DNA from: Rhizobiales bacterium UBA1912
Lineage (GTDB): Bacteria; Pseudomonadota; Alphaproteobacteria; Rhizobiales; Devosiaceae
Reading direction: 5' to 3'
Length of the DNA stretch: 36,537 nt
NCBI GenBank assembly: GCA_002337455.1
Contig: DDGC01000004.1
Location: 324,468-361,004, forward strand
Shown: in pieces, positions 1-8,355 of the stretch
Layout: each line of letters opens with the position of its first letter
How positions within the stretch are numbered: the first letter of the stretch is position 1
The notes under the pieces: model-generated
Told to the model about the DNA's origin: nothing
The model's database searches: none
Seen by the model: only the letters and a program-made list of their open reading frames with translations
Program-made: the position numbers and the translations under genes

Positions 1-107
1 ACGTTCGTTGCGCTTGCGTCCATTAGAAGCGGGTTCGTGGGAGGGAGTATGGGGGAAGTGGCAGGAGCGGGGATAAGTTTTGTCACGCGCCTCTCCATTC
101 CCTCCAG

Positions 108-136
108 CGTCATCCCCGGGCTTGACCCGGGGATCC
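108..136. repeat. GC-rich palindromic intergenic repeat, copy 1
   Basis: The core reads CCCCGGGCTTGACCCGGGG, flanked on the left by CGTCAT and on the right by ATCC. Closely related sequences occur in reverse orientation at 287-313 and 362-389. Elements of this form are scattered between genes in many alphaproteobacteria. They are not mobile genes by themselves, and no function can be read from the sequence. Confidence 0.75.
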
Positions 137-243
137 GCCGCATCGGGATGCCGGTGAAGAGGTAGAGGAGCGCTGAGGCGCGAGGGGTTCGGACTGAGCG
201 TACCGCTGCAGCCCTCCGCTTACGCTTCGGGCGCTCGTACCTC

Positions 244-266
244 AAATCGCTCCACTGGAGCGATTT
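244..266. repeat. Perfect 10-bp inverted repeat
   Basis: The arms AAATCGCTCC (244-253) and GGAGCGATTT (257-266) are exact complements separated by ACT, so the transcript can form a tight hairpin. There is no T-tract after it, so it is not a standard intrinsic terminator. It lies between copies 1 and 2 of the CCCGGG repeat and is probably another dispersed intergenic palindrome. Confidence 0.7.
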
Positions 267-286
267 GCCCAGCGGGACGCTACTTG

Positions 287-313
287 CTCCCCGGGTCAAG
301 CCCGAGGATGACG
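287..313. repeat. GC-rich palindromic intergenic repeat, copy 2
   Basis: The sequence CCCCGGGTCAAGCCCGAGG followed by ATGACG matches the reverse complement of the copy at 108-136 with small differences (GAGG for GGGG). Confidence 0.7.
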
Positions 314-361
314 AAGGGTGGGGGAAGCGGTGATGAAAGAGTGCTGGCGCTGCTGGTTACT

Positions 362-389
362 GGGTCCCGGGTCTTCGCCCGGGATGACG
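362..389. repeat. GC-rich palindromic intergenic repeat, copy 3
   Basis: The sequence GGGTCCCGGGTCTTCGCCCG followed by GGATGACG has the same orientation as the copy at 287-313. The central part has diverged: TCTTCG replaces TCAAG. Confidence 0.65.
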
Positions 390-546
390 GCGAGGTGAGG
401 AGACGTCGGTAATGGAGCCGCGAGGATAAGTTTCTCGTGCCCGGCCATATCCCCTTGCGGGGAAGATGAGGCAAATCGGACGGTTAAACATGCTCGACCG
501 GCTCGGCCCCAGGCTCTAGCATTGGGTATCGGGAAGGGGAGCGGGG

Positions 547-1074
547 ATGAGTCTTATCGGTTTTGAAGGGCAGGCGCCCGAGATTGCGCGGGCTGCGGGC
601 TATGTGGCGCCCTCGGCGATGCTGATCGGCAAGGTGCGGCTCGAGGAGGGCGCGAGCGTCTGGTTCGGCGCTGTGCTTCGGGGCGACAATGAATGGATTG
701 GCGTAGGCCGCAATTCCAATGTGCAGGATAACGCCGTGCTGCACACCGATATGGGCTATCCGCTCACAATCGGGGAGGGGTGCACCATCGGGCACCTGGC
801 CTGCCTGCATGGCTGCACGATAGGCGATGGGAGCTTGATCGGGATGGGGGCGGCGGTGCTCAACGGGGCCAGAATCGGTCGTAATTGTCTGATCGGGGCC
901 AAGGCGCTGGTGCCCGAAGGCATGGAAATTCCGGACGGATCGATGGTTCTGGGGATGCCGGGGCGGGTGATGCGGGCGCTTTCGAACGAGGAGATCGACC
1001 GGCTTTCCCAGGGCGCCAAAGCCTATGTGGAGAAATCGGCCCGCTACAGGGACAGCGCGGTTTTTCTCAAATGA
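547..1074 (+). CDS. Gamma-carbonic anhydrase family protein (YrdA/CaiE/PaaY-like)
   Basis: This 175-residue protein is a left-handed beta-helix of hexapeptide repeats, the fold of the gamma-carbonic anhydrase family. It runs from about residue 20 to 135 and is followed by a short C-terminal helical tail. The three metal-ligand histidines expected for the family are visible: His66 in VLHTD, then His83 and His88 in GHLACLHGCTIG. The protein could therefore bind zinc or iron. Members of this family act as carbonic anhydrases or as metal-dependent thioesterases or acyltransferases, and the sequence does not decide between them. The ATG at 547 is preceded by a GGGGAG ribosome-binding site. It is a single gene just upstream of the SOS cassette, with the LexA box in the gap behind it. 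Confidence 0.93.
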   Translation: MSLIGFEGQAPEIARAAGYVAPSAMLIGKVRLEEGASVWFGAVLRGDNEWIGVGRNSNVQDNAVLHTDMGYPLTIGEGCTIGHLACLHGCTIGDGSLIGMGAAVLNGARIGRNCLIGAKALVPEGMEIPDGSMVLGMPGRVMRALSNEEIDRLSQGAKAYVEKSARYRDSAVFLK

Positions 1075-1123
1075 GGATCGCAAAGAGACTCGATTGACTC
1101 TTGGTTCGATCTGAGTCCAAATA

Positions 1124-1138
1124 GAACAAAATAGGAAC
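1124..1138 (+). promoter_or_regulatory. LexA (SOS) box of alphaproteobacterial type
   Basis: GAACAAAATAGGAAC is an exact GAAC-N7-GAAC direct repeat, the operator recognised by LexA in alphaproteobacteria. It ends 8 bases before the imuA start codon, as expected for a damage-inducible imuA-imuB-dnaE2 operon. The right half-site includes AGGAA, which is also the only plausible Shine-Dalgarno sequence for imuA, so operator and ribosome-binding site appear to overlap. A TTGACT at 1094-1099 could be the -35 element, but I see no good -10 element. Confidence 0.88.
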
Positions 1139-1146
1139 ATTGAGCC

Positions 1147-1935
1147 ATGAACAAAGCTCGCCAAATCGGTGTGCTGCGAGAGGCTCTGGCCAGTCTCGAT
1201 CCTTTCGGTGAGACCGGGCGGCACGGCGTCTTCACTCTGGGCGCCGGCCCGGTCGATGCTGCCCTGGGAGGCGGGTTGGCGCGGGGCGCCGTACATGAAA
1301 TCTATCCTGCCCAGGTCTTCGACATTGCGGCTGCCGCCGGTTTTGTGACCGGGCTCAGCCTGCGGGCTGCGCCCCGTGCGCCGTTGATCTGGATACGGCA
1401 CAGGCGCAGCGAGATCGAGGCGGGGACGCTCTACGCCCAGGGGTTCGCCGAAATGGGCGCGGCGGGCGACCAGCTCGTCGTGGTGCATGTGGACGATGTC
1501 GCAGATGGCTTGCGGGCGAGCCTTGAAGCACTGCGGTGTCCGGGGCTGGGGGCGGTGATTTTCGAAAGCTGGGGCACTTCGAAACATCTCGATCTCACCG
1601 CCAGCCGCAGGCTGTCGCTGGCCGCGCAGGAAAGCGGAGCCACGGGCCTGGTTTTGCGCGTGATGAGCGAGCCGGAGCCGAGCGCTGCCGCAACGCGCTG
1701 GCAGGTGGAGACGGCCCCGTCCTCCGATCCTCTCGGCATGCCCGGGCGGGCGGCGTTTTCCACCCGCCTGCTTCGCCAGCGGAGCGGGCCGTCCGGCTGG
1801 CGCTGGAATCTGGAATGGAACCATGAAACCCTTGGATTTGCACAAACCCAGGCGCTATCTGGCCTTGTGGCTGCCCCTCATCGTGACCGACCGATTGGTT
1901 CGCCTGGCGATCCAGGATGGGCGAAAGCAGGGTGA
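1147..1935 (+). CDS. imuA: ImuA, SOS mutasome accessory protein
   Basis: This 262-residue RecA-like protein belongs to the ImuA family, the first partner of the ImuA-ImuB-DnaE2 translesion polymerase complex. The start of the core, with VFTLGAGPVDAALGGGLARG near residue 28, is typical, as is the WNLEWNHET block near the C-terminus. ImuA is known to be needed for damage-induced mutagenesis together with ImuB, probably as a filament-related adaptor. The ATG at 1147 lies 8 bases after a LexA box, so the operon should be SOS-induced. The reading frame overlaps imuB by 113 bases (1823-1935), and the family-like sequence continues well into the overlap. The long overlap therefore looks real rather than the result of a misplaced start. 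Confidence 0.93.
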   Translation: MNKARQIGVLREALASLDPFGETGRHGVFTLGAGPVDAALGGGLARGAVHEIYPAQVFDIAAAAGFVTGLSLRAAPRAPLIWIRHRRSEIEAGTLYAQGFAEMGAAGDQLVVVHVDDVADGLRASLEALRCPGLGAVIFESWGTSKHLDLTASRRLSLAAQESGATGLVLRVMSEPEPSAAATRWQVETAPSSDPLGMPGRAAFSTRLLRQRSGPSGWRWNLEWNHETLGFAQTQALSGLVAAPHRDRPIGSPGDPGWAKAG

Positions 1936-3388
1936 CCACCCCCTGGTGGTCGTTGCCCGCAGGGGGAATATCCTCGCTCTGGTGGGGGCTGATGCCAATG
2001 CCCGCCGCCAGGGTTTGAGGCCCGGCCTTGCCTTTGCCGACGCAAAGGCGAGGGTGCCCCAGCTCGAAGTCGCCGAACACGACGAGACGGCCGATGCCGA
2101 TCTTTTGGAAAGGCTGGCCGATTGGTGCGATCGCTATAGCCCCCTCGTCGCCGTCGAGCCGCCCGATGGCATCGTTTGCGACATTACGGGCGTGTCCCAT
2201 CTGTTCGGCGGAGAGGCCGGGCTGGTTGCCGACATGGAAAACCGTTTAAGAGCCCAGGGCTTTGCAACCCGCATCGCCATTGCAGGAACGGCGCGCGCGG
2301 CCCGGGCGCTGGCCCGGTTCGGCAGGGGCGGGATCGTCCCGGTCGGGGCCGAGGCGCACTCGCTGGCCGGGCTGCCGGTCGAGGCGCTCGAAGCGGGGGA
2401 AAAAACCACTATGGGCCTGCGCCGGGCGGGGCTCACCTCGATAGCCGACCTCGCCGCCCGTCCCAGAAAGCCGCTTGCGGCGCGGTTCGGGAACGAAATG
2501 ACAGCGATTCTCGCCCAAATCCTGGGCGAGATCGACCGGCCGATCACTCCGCGCCGTCCCTTGCCGGACTTTGTGGCCGAGCAGCGTTTTGCCGACCCCA
2601 TCGGGCTCATGGACGATATCGTTTTCGCTCTCACAACGCTTTCCCAAAACCTCTGCAAGAGTCTGGATCGTCATGGACAGGGCGGGCGGTGCTTTGAGGC
2701 CGCGTTCTTCCGCGCCGACGGCAAGGTCACCCGCATCGAACTGCTCTCGGGACAGCCGCTCAAGGACGCGGGTGTGCTCACGCGGCTGCTGGAAATGCGC
2801 CTGGAGGCCCTGATCGATCCGCTCGATCCGGGTTTCGGGTTCGACATGATCAGGCTTTCGGTGCTGGCGGGCGACGATATGGCCGCAATACAGAGCGGGC
2901 TCGATGGCAAGGCGATGGCCTCGGGCGAAGTGCGCGATCTGATCGATCGGCTGAGTGCGCGGTTCGGGGCAGGATCGGTGCAGCGGTTTGTTGCCAATGA
3001 CAGCCATCTGCCCGAGCGGGCGGCGCGCGCCATTCCGGCGATCTCGGATGAAAGCCCGAGCGGGGTATGGCGGAAAATGGGCCCGTTCGGTGTTCCGGCC
3101 CGCCCCCTGTTTCTCTTTTACCCGGCCCCCACCATCGAGGTGATTGCCGAGGTTCCCCATGGGCCGCCGCGCAGGTTTCAATGGCGGCGGGCCTGGTTCG
3201 ATATCGTCAAGGCCGAAGGCCCCGAGCGCATATCTCCCGAATGGTGGCGCAAAACCAGCGATACGCGGGCGCGCGACTACTTCCGTATCGAGGATACGGC
3301 CGGGCGCCGTTTCTGGGTGTTCCGTTACGGGTTTTACGGCATCGGCACCGAGCCGGTGCGCTGGTATCTGCATGGAGTGTTTCCATGA
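1823..3388 (+). CDS. imuB: ImuB, inactive Y-family polymerase of the SOS mutasome
   Basis: ImuB (521 residues) is a Y-family DNA polymerase relative that acts as a hub, linking DnaE2 and ImuA to the beta clamp. It opens with RRYLALWLPLIVTDRLVR where active Y-family enzymes have the first catalytic acidic motif (DxDxFF), so that motif is missing, as expected for a non-catalytic ImuB. The palm-like CDITGVSHLFGGE block lies near residues 117-129, and the family's C-terminal RPLFLF...PRRFQWRR...GPERISPEWWR region is intact. The start lies inside imuA. The stop overlaps the dnaE2 start as ATGA, which points to translational coupling. It is in one SOS operon with its neighbours. Confidence 0.94.
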   Translation: MKPLDLHKPRRYLALWLPLIVTDRLVRLAIQDGRKQGDHPLVVVARRGNILALVGADANARRQGLRPGLAFADAKARVPQLEVAEHDETADADLLERLADWCDRYSPLVAVEPPDGIVCDITGVSHLFGGEAGLVADMENRLRAQGFATRIAIAGTARAARALARFGRGGIVPVGAEAHSLAGLPVEALEAGEKTTMGLRRAGLTSIADLAARPRKPLAARFGNEMTAILAQILGEIDRPITPRRPLPDFVAEQRFADPIGLMDDIVFALTTLSQNLCKSLDRHGQGGRCFEAAFFRADGKVTRIELLSGQPLKDAGVLTRLLEMRLEALIDPLDPGFGFDMIRLSVLAGDDMAAIQSGLDGKAMASGEVRDLIDRLSARFGAGSVQRFVANDSHLPERAARAIPAISDESPSGVWRKMGPFGVPARPLFLFYPAPTIEVIAEVPHGPPRRFQWRRAWFDIVKAEGPERISPEWWRKTSDTRARDYFRIEDTAGRRFWVFRYGFYGIGTEPVRWYLHGVFP

Positions 3389-6300
3389 GCTTTTATGCGG
3401 AACTGGCCACGGCCACCAATTTTTCCTTCCTGCGCGGCGCTTCGCACGCTCAGGACATGGTGTTGACCGCGCTGCTGCTCGGCCACAAGGGAATCGGGAT
3501 TGCCGACCGCAATTCGGTGGCCGGGGTGGTGCGCGCCTTTGGGACCCTCGAGGATCTGCGTAAAGGGGTGAAACCTGTCGAAAAGCTGCGCGAGGGGTCG
3601 GGTCCGGGGGAATATGTTCTTGTCGACCGGCACCCCGAACTCGACCAGCCCTTTACCCTCGCCGAGCTTCAGGCACGGGCGAAAACCTTCAAGCTCGCGG
3701 TCGGGGCGCGGCTGGTTTTTACCGATGGAACGCCCGACATCATCGCCTATCCTCAGGATCTGGAGGGATGGGGGAAGCTCTGCCGGCTTTTAACGCGCGG
3801 CAACCGCAAGGCGAAAAAGGGGGAGTGCATCCTTACCCTTCCCGATCTGGTTTTCGCCGCGTCGGGGCTGAGCCTGATCGTGATGCCCGATGACGAAAAG
3901 CCGGGTCTGGACAAGGCTCTCAAGGAACTCTCGCGCGTCTCGGTTACCCTCTGGCTTGGGGCGAGCATGGGGCATCAGAGTAATGATCTGCGCCGTCTCC
4001 ATCATTTGCGGCTTTTGGCACAGGCCCATGGAGTGCCGCTGATCGCCACCAATGACGTGCTCTATCACACCGCCGGGCAGCGCGATCTGCAGGATATTCT
4101 CACCTGTATCCGGGAGGGTGTAACGATTGAAACTGCCGGCACGCGGCTGGAGGTCAATGCGGAACGGCATCTCAAGACGCCTGAGGAAATGGAGAGGCTG
4201 TTTCAGCCATGCCCGCACGCCATCGCGCAGACTGAGACGTTTTTGCAGACCATCGATTTTTCGCTCGATCAATTGCGCTACCAATATCCCGAAGAACCCG
4301 TTCCCAAAGGCTGGTCCCCACAGGCCTGGCTTGAGGAACTCACCTGGCGGCGGGCCGAGCTGCGGTATCCTCAAGGAATTCCCTCAAAGGTCAGGACCCA
4401 GATCGAGAGCGAACTCGTTTTGATCGGGGAACTCAACTACGCCACTTATTTTTTGACCATTTACGACATCGTGCGCGTGGCCCAGGACAAGAGAATTTTG
4501 TGCCAGGGGCGTGGGTCGGCGGCCAATTCGGCCGTGTGCTACGCCCTGGGTATCACGGCGGTGGACCCGGCAGAGCACCAGTTGCTGTTCGCGCGCTTTC
4601 TATCCAAAAACCGGGGTGAGCCGCCCGATATCGATGTCGATTTCGAGCATGAGCGGCGCGAGGAGATCATCCAGCATATCTATGAGACCTATGGCCGTCA
4701 TCGGGCGGGAATTGCGGCGACGGTGATCAGCTATCGCCCGCGTTCAGCCATTCGTGAGGTGGGCAAGGCGCTGGGGCTGACCGAGGACATCACCTCGCGC
4801 ATCGCCTCGACGGTCTGGGGGAGCTGGAGCGGGGTCGGGTTGCCGGAAAAACACATCAAACAGGCCGGTCTCGATCCGGACAATCCCAATATCTTGCGCG
4901 CCATGAATCTGGCGACCAGGCTTTTGGGTTTTCCGCGCCATCTCTCCCAGCATGTGGGCGGGTTCATTCTGACCCAGAACAGGCTCGATACCTATGTGCC
5001 CATCGCCAATGCGGCGATGGATGATCGAACCTTCATCGAATGGGACAAGGACGACATCGATCGGGTCGGCATGCTCAAGGTCGACGTTCTGGGCCTGGGC
5101 ATGCTTACCTGCATCCGCAAGGCGTTCGACCTGATCGCGCTCCATCACGGCAAAAGATATGAACTTGCCGATGTCAGCGCGGCGGACCCTGAAAGCGCCG
5201 AGGTCGCCGGGGTGTTCGAGATGCTGGAAAAGGGCGATTCCATCGGCGTGTTCCAGGTGGAAAGCCGGGCGCAGATCAACATGCTGCCGCGGCTTAAGCC
5301 GAAGAAATTCTATGATCTGGTCATTCAGGTGGCGATCGTTCGGCCCGGCCCGATCCAGGGGGATATGGTCCATCCCTATCTGCGGCGGCGCAACGGGGAA
5401 GAAGAGGCCATTTATCCTGAACCCGGGCCGCCGCACGACAAGGATGAATTGCGCAATGTCCTGAAACGCACCCTTGGCGTTCCGCTGTTTCAGGAGCAGG
5501 CGATGCAGATCGCCATGGTGGCGGCCGAGTTCACCGATGTCGAAGCCAACGGGTTGCGCAAGGCCATGGCGACTTTCCGCCATAATGGCACGATCGGCGA
5601 GTTTGAAAAGATGATGGTTACGCGCATGATCGCTCGCGGCTATAAGCCCGAGTTTGCCCAGAGATGTTTTAATCAGATCAAGGGGTTCGGCGATTACGGC
5701 TTTCCCGAAAGCCACGCGGCGAGCTTTGCCAAGCTGGTGTATGTGTCGGCCTGGATCAAGAAATATTACCCCGAGGTCTTTGCCTGCGCGCTGCTCAATT
5801 CACAGCCCATGGGGTTTTACGCCCCGGCCCAGATCGTGCGCGATGCGCGCGAGCATGGGGTGGAGGTGCGGCCGGTCGATGCCAATTGCAGCGCCCATGA
5901 CAATGGTCTGGAAGAGACCCCCGATCCCTATTGCGCCTTGCGGATCGGGTTTCGCCAGATCGACGGCTTCAAGAAAGACTGGAGCGAAAGGCTGGTGGCG
6001 CGACGGGGCGGAAATTACGAATCGATCGAGGATCTGTGGCAGCGCTCGGGCGTGCCGGTGCGGGCGCTGACGCTGCTTGCCGATGCCGATGCCATGGGGA
6101 CCATCGGGCTCGACCGGCGCGAGGCGGCCTGGCGGATCAGGCGTTTACCGCAGGACGATCCGCTGCCCCTGTTCGCTGCGGCTCAAGGGCGCGAGTTGGG
6201 GGAGGAAGACGATATGGACCTGCCGGAAATGGCGCTGTCCGAACATGTGATTGCCGATTATCAGACAGCCCGGCTCTCGCTCAAGGCCCACCCGATGGTG

Positions 6301-6750
6301 TTTCTGCGCGAGCAGTTCACGGCTGAGGGCGTGCTCAGTTGCAAGGGGCTCGACCATGTGCCTGACGGCAGGATGGTCAAGGTGGCGGGAATTGTTCTGG
6401 TGCGGCAAAGGCCGGGCAAGGGCAATGCGATTTTCATGACCCTCGAGGATGAAACCGGAATTGCCAACGGGCTGATGTGGTCTTCCCGGTTCGAAAAATA
6501 CCGCCGCGAAATCATGGCGTCACGCCTCGCGGTGATTGAGGGGCAGTTGCAAAAGAGCAAGGAAGGCGTGATCCATGTGATCGCCAGCGCGGTGCACGAC
6601 CGGTCTGATCTGCTCGATGCGCTGGCGATATCCCACCGCGCCAACCCGCAATTGACGGGGGCCGACGAGGCGACCCATCCCGTGCAGCAACGGTCGCACG
6701 GCCACCCGCGCAACAGGCGCGTCGTGCCCAAGTCGCGCGATTTCCATTGA
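3385..6750 (+). CDS. dnaE2: DnaE2, error-prone DNA polymerase III alpha subunit
   Basis: DnaE2 (1121 residues) is the catalytic polymerase of the ImuA-ImuB-DnaE2 mutasome and performs error-prone lesion bypass after DNA damage. The N-terminal PHP domain begins with FYAELATATNFSFLRGASH. The polymerase active site is seen at PPDIDVDFEHERREE, with Asp417 and Asp419 the expected metal-binding pair. An OB-fold near the end (VKVAGIVLVRQRPGKGNAIF) and the characteristic DnaE2 tail HPRN...SRDFH are present. The frame is open upstream to 3067, but the ATG at 3385 overlaps the imuB stop (ATGA) and matches the family N-terminus, so the upstream part is imuB read in another frame. Length is normal for DnaE2. 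Confidence 0.96.
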   Translation: MSFYAELATATNFSFLRGASHAQDMVLTALLLGHKGIGIADRNSVAGVVRAFGTLEDLRKGVKPVEKLREGSGPGEYVLVDRHPELDQPFTLAELQARAKTFKLAVGARLVFTDGTPDIIAYPQDLEGWGKLCRLLTRGNRKAKKGECILTLPDLVFAASGLSLIVMPDDEKPGLDKALKELSRVSVTLWLGASMGHQSNDLRRLHHLRLLAQAHGVPLIATNDVLYHTAGQRDLQDILTCIREGVTIETAGTRLEVNAERHLKTPEEMERLFQPCPHAIAQTETFLQTIDFSLDQLRYQYPEEPVPKGWSPQAWLEELTWRRAELRYPQGIPSKVRTQIESELVLIGELNYATYFLTIYDIVRVAQDKRILCQGRGSAANSAVCYALGITAVDPAEHQLLFARFLSKNRGEPPDIDVDFEHERREEIIQHIYETYGRHRAGIAATVISYRPRSAIREVGKALGLTEDITSRIASTVWGSWSGVGLPEKHIKQAGLDPDNPNILRAMNLATRLLGFPRHLSQHVGGFILTQNRLDTYVPIANAAMDDRTFIEWDKDDIDRVGMLKVDVLGLGMLTCIRKAFDLIALHHGKRYELADVSAADPESAEVAGVFEMLEKGDSIGVFQVESRAQINMLPRLKPKKFYDLVIQVAIVRPGPIQGDMVHPYLRRRNGEEEAIYPEPGPPHDKDELRNVLKRTLGVPLFQEQAMQIAMVAAEFTDVEANGLRKAMATFRHNGTIGEFEKMMVTRMIARGYKPEFAQRCFNQIKGFGDYGFPESHAASFAKLVYVSAWIKKYYPEVFACALLNSQPMGFYAPAQIVRDAREHGVEVRPVDANCSAHDNGLEETPDPYCALRIGFRQIDGFKKDWSERLVARRGGNYESIEDLWQRSGVPVRALTLLADADAMGTIGLDRREAAWRIRRLPQDDPLPLFAAAQGRELGEEDDMDLPEMALSEHVIADYQTARLSLKAHPMVFLREQFTAEGVLSCKGLDHVPDGRMVKVAGIVLVRQRPGKGNAIFMTLEDETGIANGLMWSSRFEKYRREIMASRLAVIEGQLQKSKEGVIHVIASAVHDRSDLLDALAISHRANPQLTGADEATHPVQQRSHGHPRNRRVVPKSRDFH

Positions 6751-6856
6751 TCTGTGCGTGGGGCAAAGAGCGAGAAGAGGGGCCGGTTGCCGACGTATTC
6801 GCGGATCAAGGCGCCTCATGGGCCCGCCACGCGAACGGTGCTAAGAGGGTTTCGAG

Positions 6857-6877
6857 AATAAGTGGATGCCACTTATT
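6857..6877. repeat. Perfect 9-bp inverted repeat upstream of galactose mutarotase
   Basis: AATAAGTGG (6857-6865) and CCACTTATT (6869-6877) are exact complements around a central ATG. The palindrome resembles dispersed intergenic elements of Rhizobiales, and it sits in the 175-base gap between dnaE2 and the mutarotase gene. The central ATG could be taken for the start of the next gene, but its position inside a palindrome without a Shine-Dalgarno sequence argues against that. It could also be an operator. Confidence 0.7.
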
Positions 6878-6925
6878 GTGTTCGGAAATGCTCTAAGCGC
6901 GTTGCGAAAATCAGGGAGACCGCAC

Positions 6926-7924
6926 TTGGCAAAAATTGTCGGAGTGTTCAACGGACAGGACATCCATGAGGTGGTTCTGACCTCTCAAACCGGCGTTTCG
7001 GTGGCGATTTTGACCTATGGCGCGCTGATCCGCGATTGGCGGGTGCCGGTGGCTGGCGAAATGCGGCCGGTGGTTCTTGGCTTTGATGAGTTCAGTTCAT
7101 ACCCCGACCACAGCCCATATTTCGGCGCCATTGCCGGAAGGGTGGCGAACCGGATCGGCGGCGCCCGATTTACGCTCCACGGTGCGGTCTACGATCTGCC
7201 GGCCAATGAGGGCCCCAACCATCTCCATGGCGGGCCTGAAGGCATCGCGCATCAGATATGGCGGATTGCCGAGGAGAGCGAAACGAGCGTTACGCTCACG
7301 CTTTTCAGCCCGGATGGCGCGATGGGCTATCCGGGCGATCTCGAAATTGCAGTCACCTACAGGCTCGAGGGCAACCGGCTGGAGATCGATTTTGCCGCTG
7401 AAACCGATAGACCGACCCCGGTCAATATCGTTCAGCACAATTATTTCAACCTGATGGGCCGGGGCGATGTTCTCGACCATCGTCTGTCCTTTGCCGCCGG
7501 CGCCTATACCGAGCTTGGCGAGGGTCAGATTCCGACGGGCGCCATTTTACCGACCAAGGGCACCGAACTCGACTTCCGGGAGGCGCGCACGATGCGCCAA
7601 ACCGATGGGAGCGGCCAGAAGATCGACTGCAATTTCGTCCTCGATACACGACGCGACCAGACCGAGCCCGTGGCCATGGCCGAAGCGCCCGATGGTTCGT
7701 TGACGCTCAGGATTTATACCGATCAGCCCGGACTGCAGGTTTATAATGGCTGGAAACTCGACGTGGCTGTTCCCGGGCTCGACGGAGCGCAATACCATGC
7801 TTTCAGCGGCCTTTGCCTCGAAGACCAGAATTTCCCCGACGCCATCAATAATCCGCACTTTCCAACACCGGTGGTGACACCGGAGGAACCTTATCGGCAT
7901 TGGTGTGCAATTGAGATTGCCTAG
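6926..7924 (+). CDS. galM: Galactose mutarotase (aldose 1-epimerase)
   Basis: This 332-residue cytoplasmic enzyme interconverts alpha and beta anomers of galactose or glucose. Family motifs are clear: NHLHGG in the first third, the catalytic histidine in QHNYFNL (His171), and the catalytic glutamate in LEDQNFPDAINNPHFP (Glu299). I chose the TTG at 6926 because AGGGAGA (6913-6919) stands six bases before it and the protein then begins at the usual point of the family. An ATG at 6866 in the same frame would add 20 residues, but it lies within a palindromic repeat. The gene stands alone between the SOS operon and the polysaccharide precursor genes, and may serve sugar metabolism in general. Confidence 0.92.
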   Translation: MAKIVGVFNGQDIHEVVLTSQTGVSVAILTYGALIRDWRVPVAGEMRPVVLGFDEFSSYPDHSPYFGAIAGRVANRIGGARFTLHGAVYDLPANEGPNHLHGGPEGIAHQIWRIAEESETSVTLTLFSPDGAMGYPGDLEIAVTYRLEGNRLEIDFAAETDRPTPVNIVQHNYFNLMGRGDVLDHRLSFAAGAYTELGEGQIPTGAILPTKGTELDFREARTMRQTDGSGQKIDCNFVLDTRRDQTEPVAMAEAPDGSLTLRIYTDQPGLQVYNGWKLDVAVPGLDGAQYHAFSGLCLEDQNFPDAINNPHFPTPVVTPEEPYRHWCAIEIA

Positions 7925-8355
7925 AATCAATCGCTGTTGGACCTGGTGTCGATGAGCGCTGAGGGTTCGGCGTGCAATAGGCTTGATCAAGAAAGCACGG
8001 CGGATGCGACCGATCCTGTAAACCTGCCTTGCTGAGCAAAAGCACTCGCCAACTGAGGCGGCGATCAACACGATGAAACTCGCCCCGAAAATGGTGCGCA
8101 TCACACGAACAATGAGCTTTAACGGCAAAGCGCAAAATGGCGGATGTAGCTTTGGGGGGCGGTAGTCCCGATTGCTGCATATGTCGGCCAGCATTCCTGG
8201 ATTGAAAGCAGCGCGATCGGCCATCGCAATATCGCTCTGAGACCCGGCGCATTTATGGCACAGTTGGTCACACTTTTGGGCGACACGGCATCCCGGCGTT
8301 GCACCGGTTGGGGCTGTGAAGTAAGTGCAGCGGTCAGTCACGATGAGAGAAATCT
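7925..8355. other. 431-base gap without a supported gene
   Basis: Minus-strand frames stay open here (for example 7547-8341), but most of that frame is antisense to galM, it lacks a ribosome-binding site, and its translation matches nothing I know. A GAGAG just before 8356 serves ugd. The promoter of the ugd operon should lie here, but I cannot point to one. Confidence 0.5.

Larger units (their letters stand above)
1..546. other. Repeat-rich intergenic region without a convincing gene
   Basis: No reading frame here looks like a protein. The stretch holds three related copies of a CCCGGG-centred palindromic repeat and one separate perfect inverted repeat, each listed individually. A minus-strand frame of 64 codons at 280-474 is translated repeat: it contains the ILGLDPG string that this kind of repeat gives when read as protein. 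A purine-rich GGGGAG just before 547 serves the next gene. Confidence 0.7.

Noticed and set aside
280..474. 64-codon minus-strand frame at the left edge
   Set aside because: It is a translation of the palindromic repeats (the ILGLDPG signature).
484..1845. Minus-strand open frame of 453 codons opposite the carbonic anhydrase-like gene and imuA
   Set aside because: It is antisense to two well-supported genes, rich in Arg, Pro and His as GC-rich shadow frames are, and shows no motif.
3067..3384. 106-codon upstream extension of dnaE2
   Set aside because: It is imuB coding sequence in another frame. The ATG at 3385 matches the DnaE2 N-terminus and overlaps the imuB stop.
7547..8341. Minus-strand frame of 264 codons with a hydrophobic stretch near its middle
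   Set aside because: About half is antisense to galM. There is no ribosome-binding site, no family match, and the hydrophobic part alone is weak evidence.
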